Source: CAADGY01 sp900696665 (GTDB taxonomy: Bacteria > Acidobacteriota > Terriglobia > Bryobacterales > Bryobacteraceae). From it: a stretch of DNA of 12,275 bases. The translations under genes were made by a program, and so were the position numbers. Of this stretch, positions 11,387-12,275 are shown in pieces. The notes beneath the pieces were generated by a model. The model had not been told where the DNA came from, did not search any database, and saw only the letters and a list, made by a program, of their open reading frames with translations. Every line of letters starts with the position of its first letter. Within the stretch, counting starts at the first letter, position 1. Location of the stretch: positions 1-12,275 of the forward strand of contig JAPSFM010000138.1 of NCBI GenBank assembly GCA_035063885.1. The letters are read 5' to 3'.

Positions 11387-12275
11387 ATGATTTCCGGAAC
11401 GGAACTCCAGGCCGACGCCGATACCACACCAGTGAAAAGAAAGAAGAAACTGGTGCGGCGGAATGTGCCTGACCGCTCGCAGATGCTGCGCCGCACGGTG
11501 CAATTTCTGTTTCTGGCGCTCAACATCTGGATCGGCGTCGAGTTTTATCTCTGGGTGCGTTTTTTTGAGACCGGAGGAACCTCGCTCCGCGTGGAACGGC
11601 CGCCTGGGGTGGAGGGCTGGCTGCCCATCGCCTCCCTGATGAATCTCAAGACGTTGCTGGTGACCGGATATGTTCCAGGCGTGCACGTGGCCGGCATGTT
11701 CCTGCTCATCGCATTCCTAGCGATTTCGTTTCTGTTTCGAAAATCCTTTTGCAGTTGGTTGTGTCCGGTCGGCACCGTATCGGAGTATCTGTGGAGACTG
11801 GGCCGGGACACCTTCAAGAAGAACTTCAACCTTCCCCGCTGGCTCGACATCCCGTTGCGCAGCCTGAAGTACATCCTGCTCGGACTGTTTCTCTACGCAG
11901 TTGGCAGCATGTCTGTCGAGGCGAGCCGCGCGTTTCTCGAGGGGCCATACGGGCTCATCTCCGACGTGAAGATGCTGAATTTTTTCCGCTACGTTGGAAT
12001 GACTTCAGCCATTACGCTGGCGATGCTGGTGATTCTCTCGGTATTCGTACAGAACTTCTGGTGCCGTTATCTCTGCCCGTACGGAGCGTTGATGGGTCTT
12101 GCGGCGTTTTTTAGTCCCGCGCGCATCCGCCGCAATCCGGAAACCTGTATCGATTGCGCCAAATGCGCCAAAGCCTGCCCTTCGCTGTTGCCGGTAGACC
12201 GGCTCATTACGGTCCAATCGGTGGAATGCACCGGCTGCCTGGAGTGCGTGGCGGTGTGTCCGGCCGACGATGCTC
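11387..12275 (+). CDS. NapH/NosR/CcoG-type membrane polyferredoxin (3' end beyond window)
   Basis: The frame opens at ATG 11387 with AGGAG 7 bases upstream and stays open to the edge (296 codons). After a charged N-terminus (VKRKKKLVRR, 16-25) come transmembrane helices at about 36-57, 101-117, 158-175 and 206-223. Two CxxxCP motifs, CSWLCPVG (Cys122, Cys126) and CRYLCPYG (Cys226, Cys230), are the hallmark of NapH, NosR and CcoG membrane proteins. Two [4Fe-4S] motifs follow: CIDCAKCAKACP (Cys254, 257, 260, 264) and CTGCLECVAVCP (Cys281, 284, 287, 291). Such proteins pass electrons from quinol to periplasmic reductases (nitrate, nitrous oxide) or serve cytochrome oxidase copper assembly. The N-terminal FMN-binding domain of NosR is absent here. 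Which branch it belongs to cannot be settled without the missing end and the downstream genes. Confidence 0.88.
   Translation, partial: MISGTELQADADTTPVKRKKKLVRRNVPDRSQMLRRTVQFLFLALNIWIGVEFYLWVRFFETGGTSLRVERPPGVEGWLPIASLMNLKTLLVTGYVPGVHVAGMFLLIAFLAISFLFRKSFCSWLCPVGTVSEYLWRLGRDTFKKNFNLPRWLDIPLRSLKYILLGLFLYAVGSMSVEASRAFLEGPYGLISDVKMLNFFRYVGMTSAITLAMLVILSVFVQNFWCRYLCPYGALMGLAAFFSPARIRRNPETCIDCAKCAKACPSLLPVDRLITVQSVECTGCLECVAVCPADDA

Overview
The window reads as a piece of an Acidobacteriota chromosome, probably Bryobacterales/Solibacter-like. This is inference from gene content: an Oar-type TonB-dependent outer-membrane receptor, a secreted von Willebrand A protein of the kind common in that phylum, lpxD (so a Gram-negative outer membrane), moderately high GC and many weak Shine-Dalgarno sequences. 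No phage, insertion sequence, CRISPR, tRNA or rRNA gene was seen.

Layout. (1) 1-266, minus: 5' part of a cupin gene that runs off the left edge. (2) 267-535: divergent intergenic region with two tandem GAACNNGTTC palindromes. (3) 536-2356, plus: secreted CocE/NonD-family alpha/beta hydrolase with an intact Ser-Asp-His triad. (4) 2372-3051, minus: a vapBC toxin-antitoxin locus whose antitoxin is intact and whose PIN-domain toxin is destroyed by two nonsense codons and two single-base indels. (5) 3160-7723, minus: a tight three-gene operon (shortened TonB-type receptor, secreted VWA protein with a non-canonical MIDAS, one-TM coiled-coil protein). (6) 7772-10474, plus: lpxD, then a LOG-family nucleotide hydrolase with ATGA overlap, then an exported S1/P1-type zinc nuclease. 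(7) 10451-12275: a redox cluster made of a divergent 2[4Fe-4S] ferredoxin (minus), a hemerythrin-domain protein (plus), and the start of a membrane polyferredoxin of the NapH/NosR/CcoG type (plus, cut by the right edge).

The best regulatory signal is in region 7. A perfect CRP/FNR-class palindrome, TGTGA-N6-TCACA, lies between the ferredoxin and hemerythrin genes. Its centre is exactly 41.5 bp upstream of the preferred hemerythrin start codon, with a TACTAT -10 hexamer in register. A second site, GTGA-N6-TCAC, overlaps the hemerythrin stop codon and sits upstream of the polyferredoxin at nearly the same geometry. Together they suggest a small regulon responding to oxygen, nitric oxide or redox state.

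The two other points of interest are the receptor-VWA-coiled-coil operon, whose receptor appears to lack its carboxypeptidase-like domain and most of its plug, and the decayed toxin beside an intact antitoxin.
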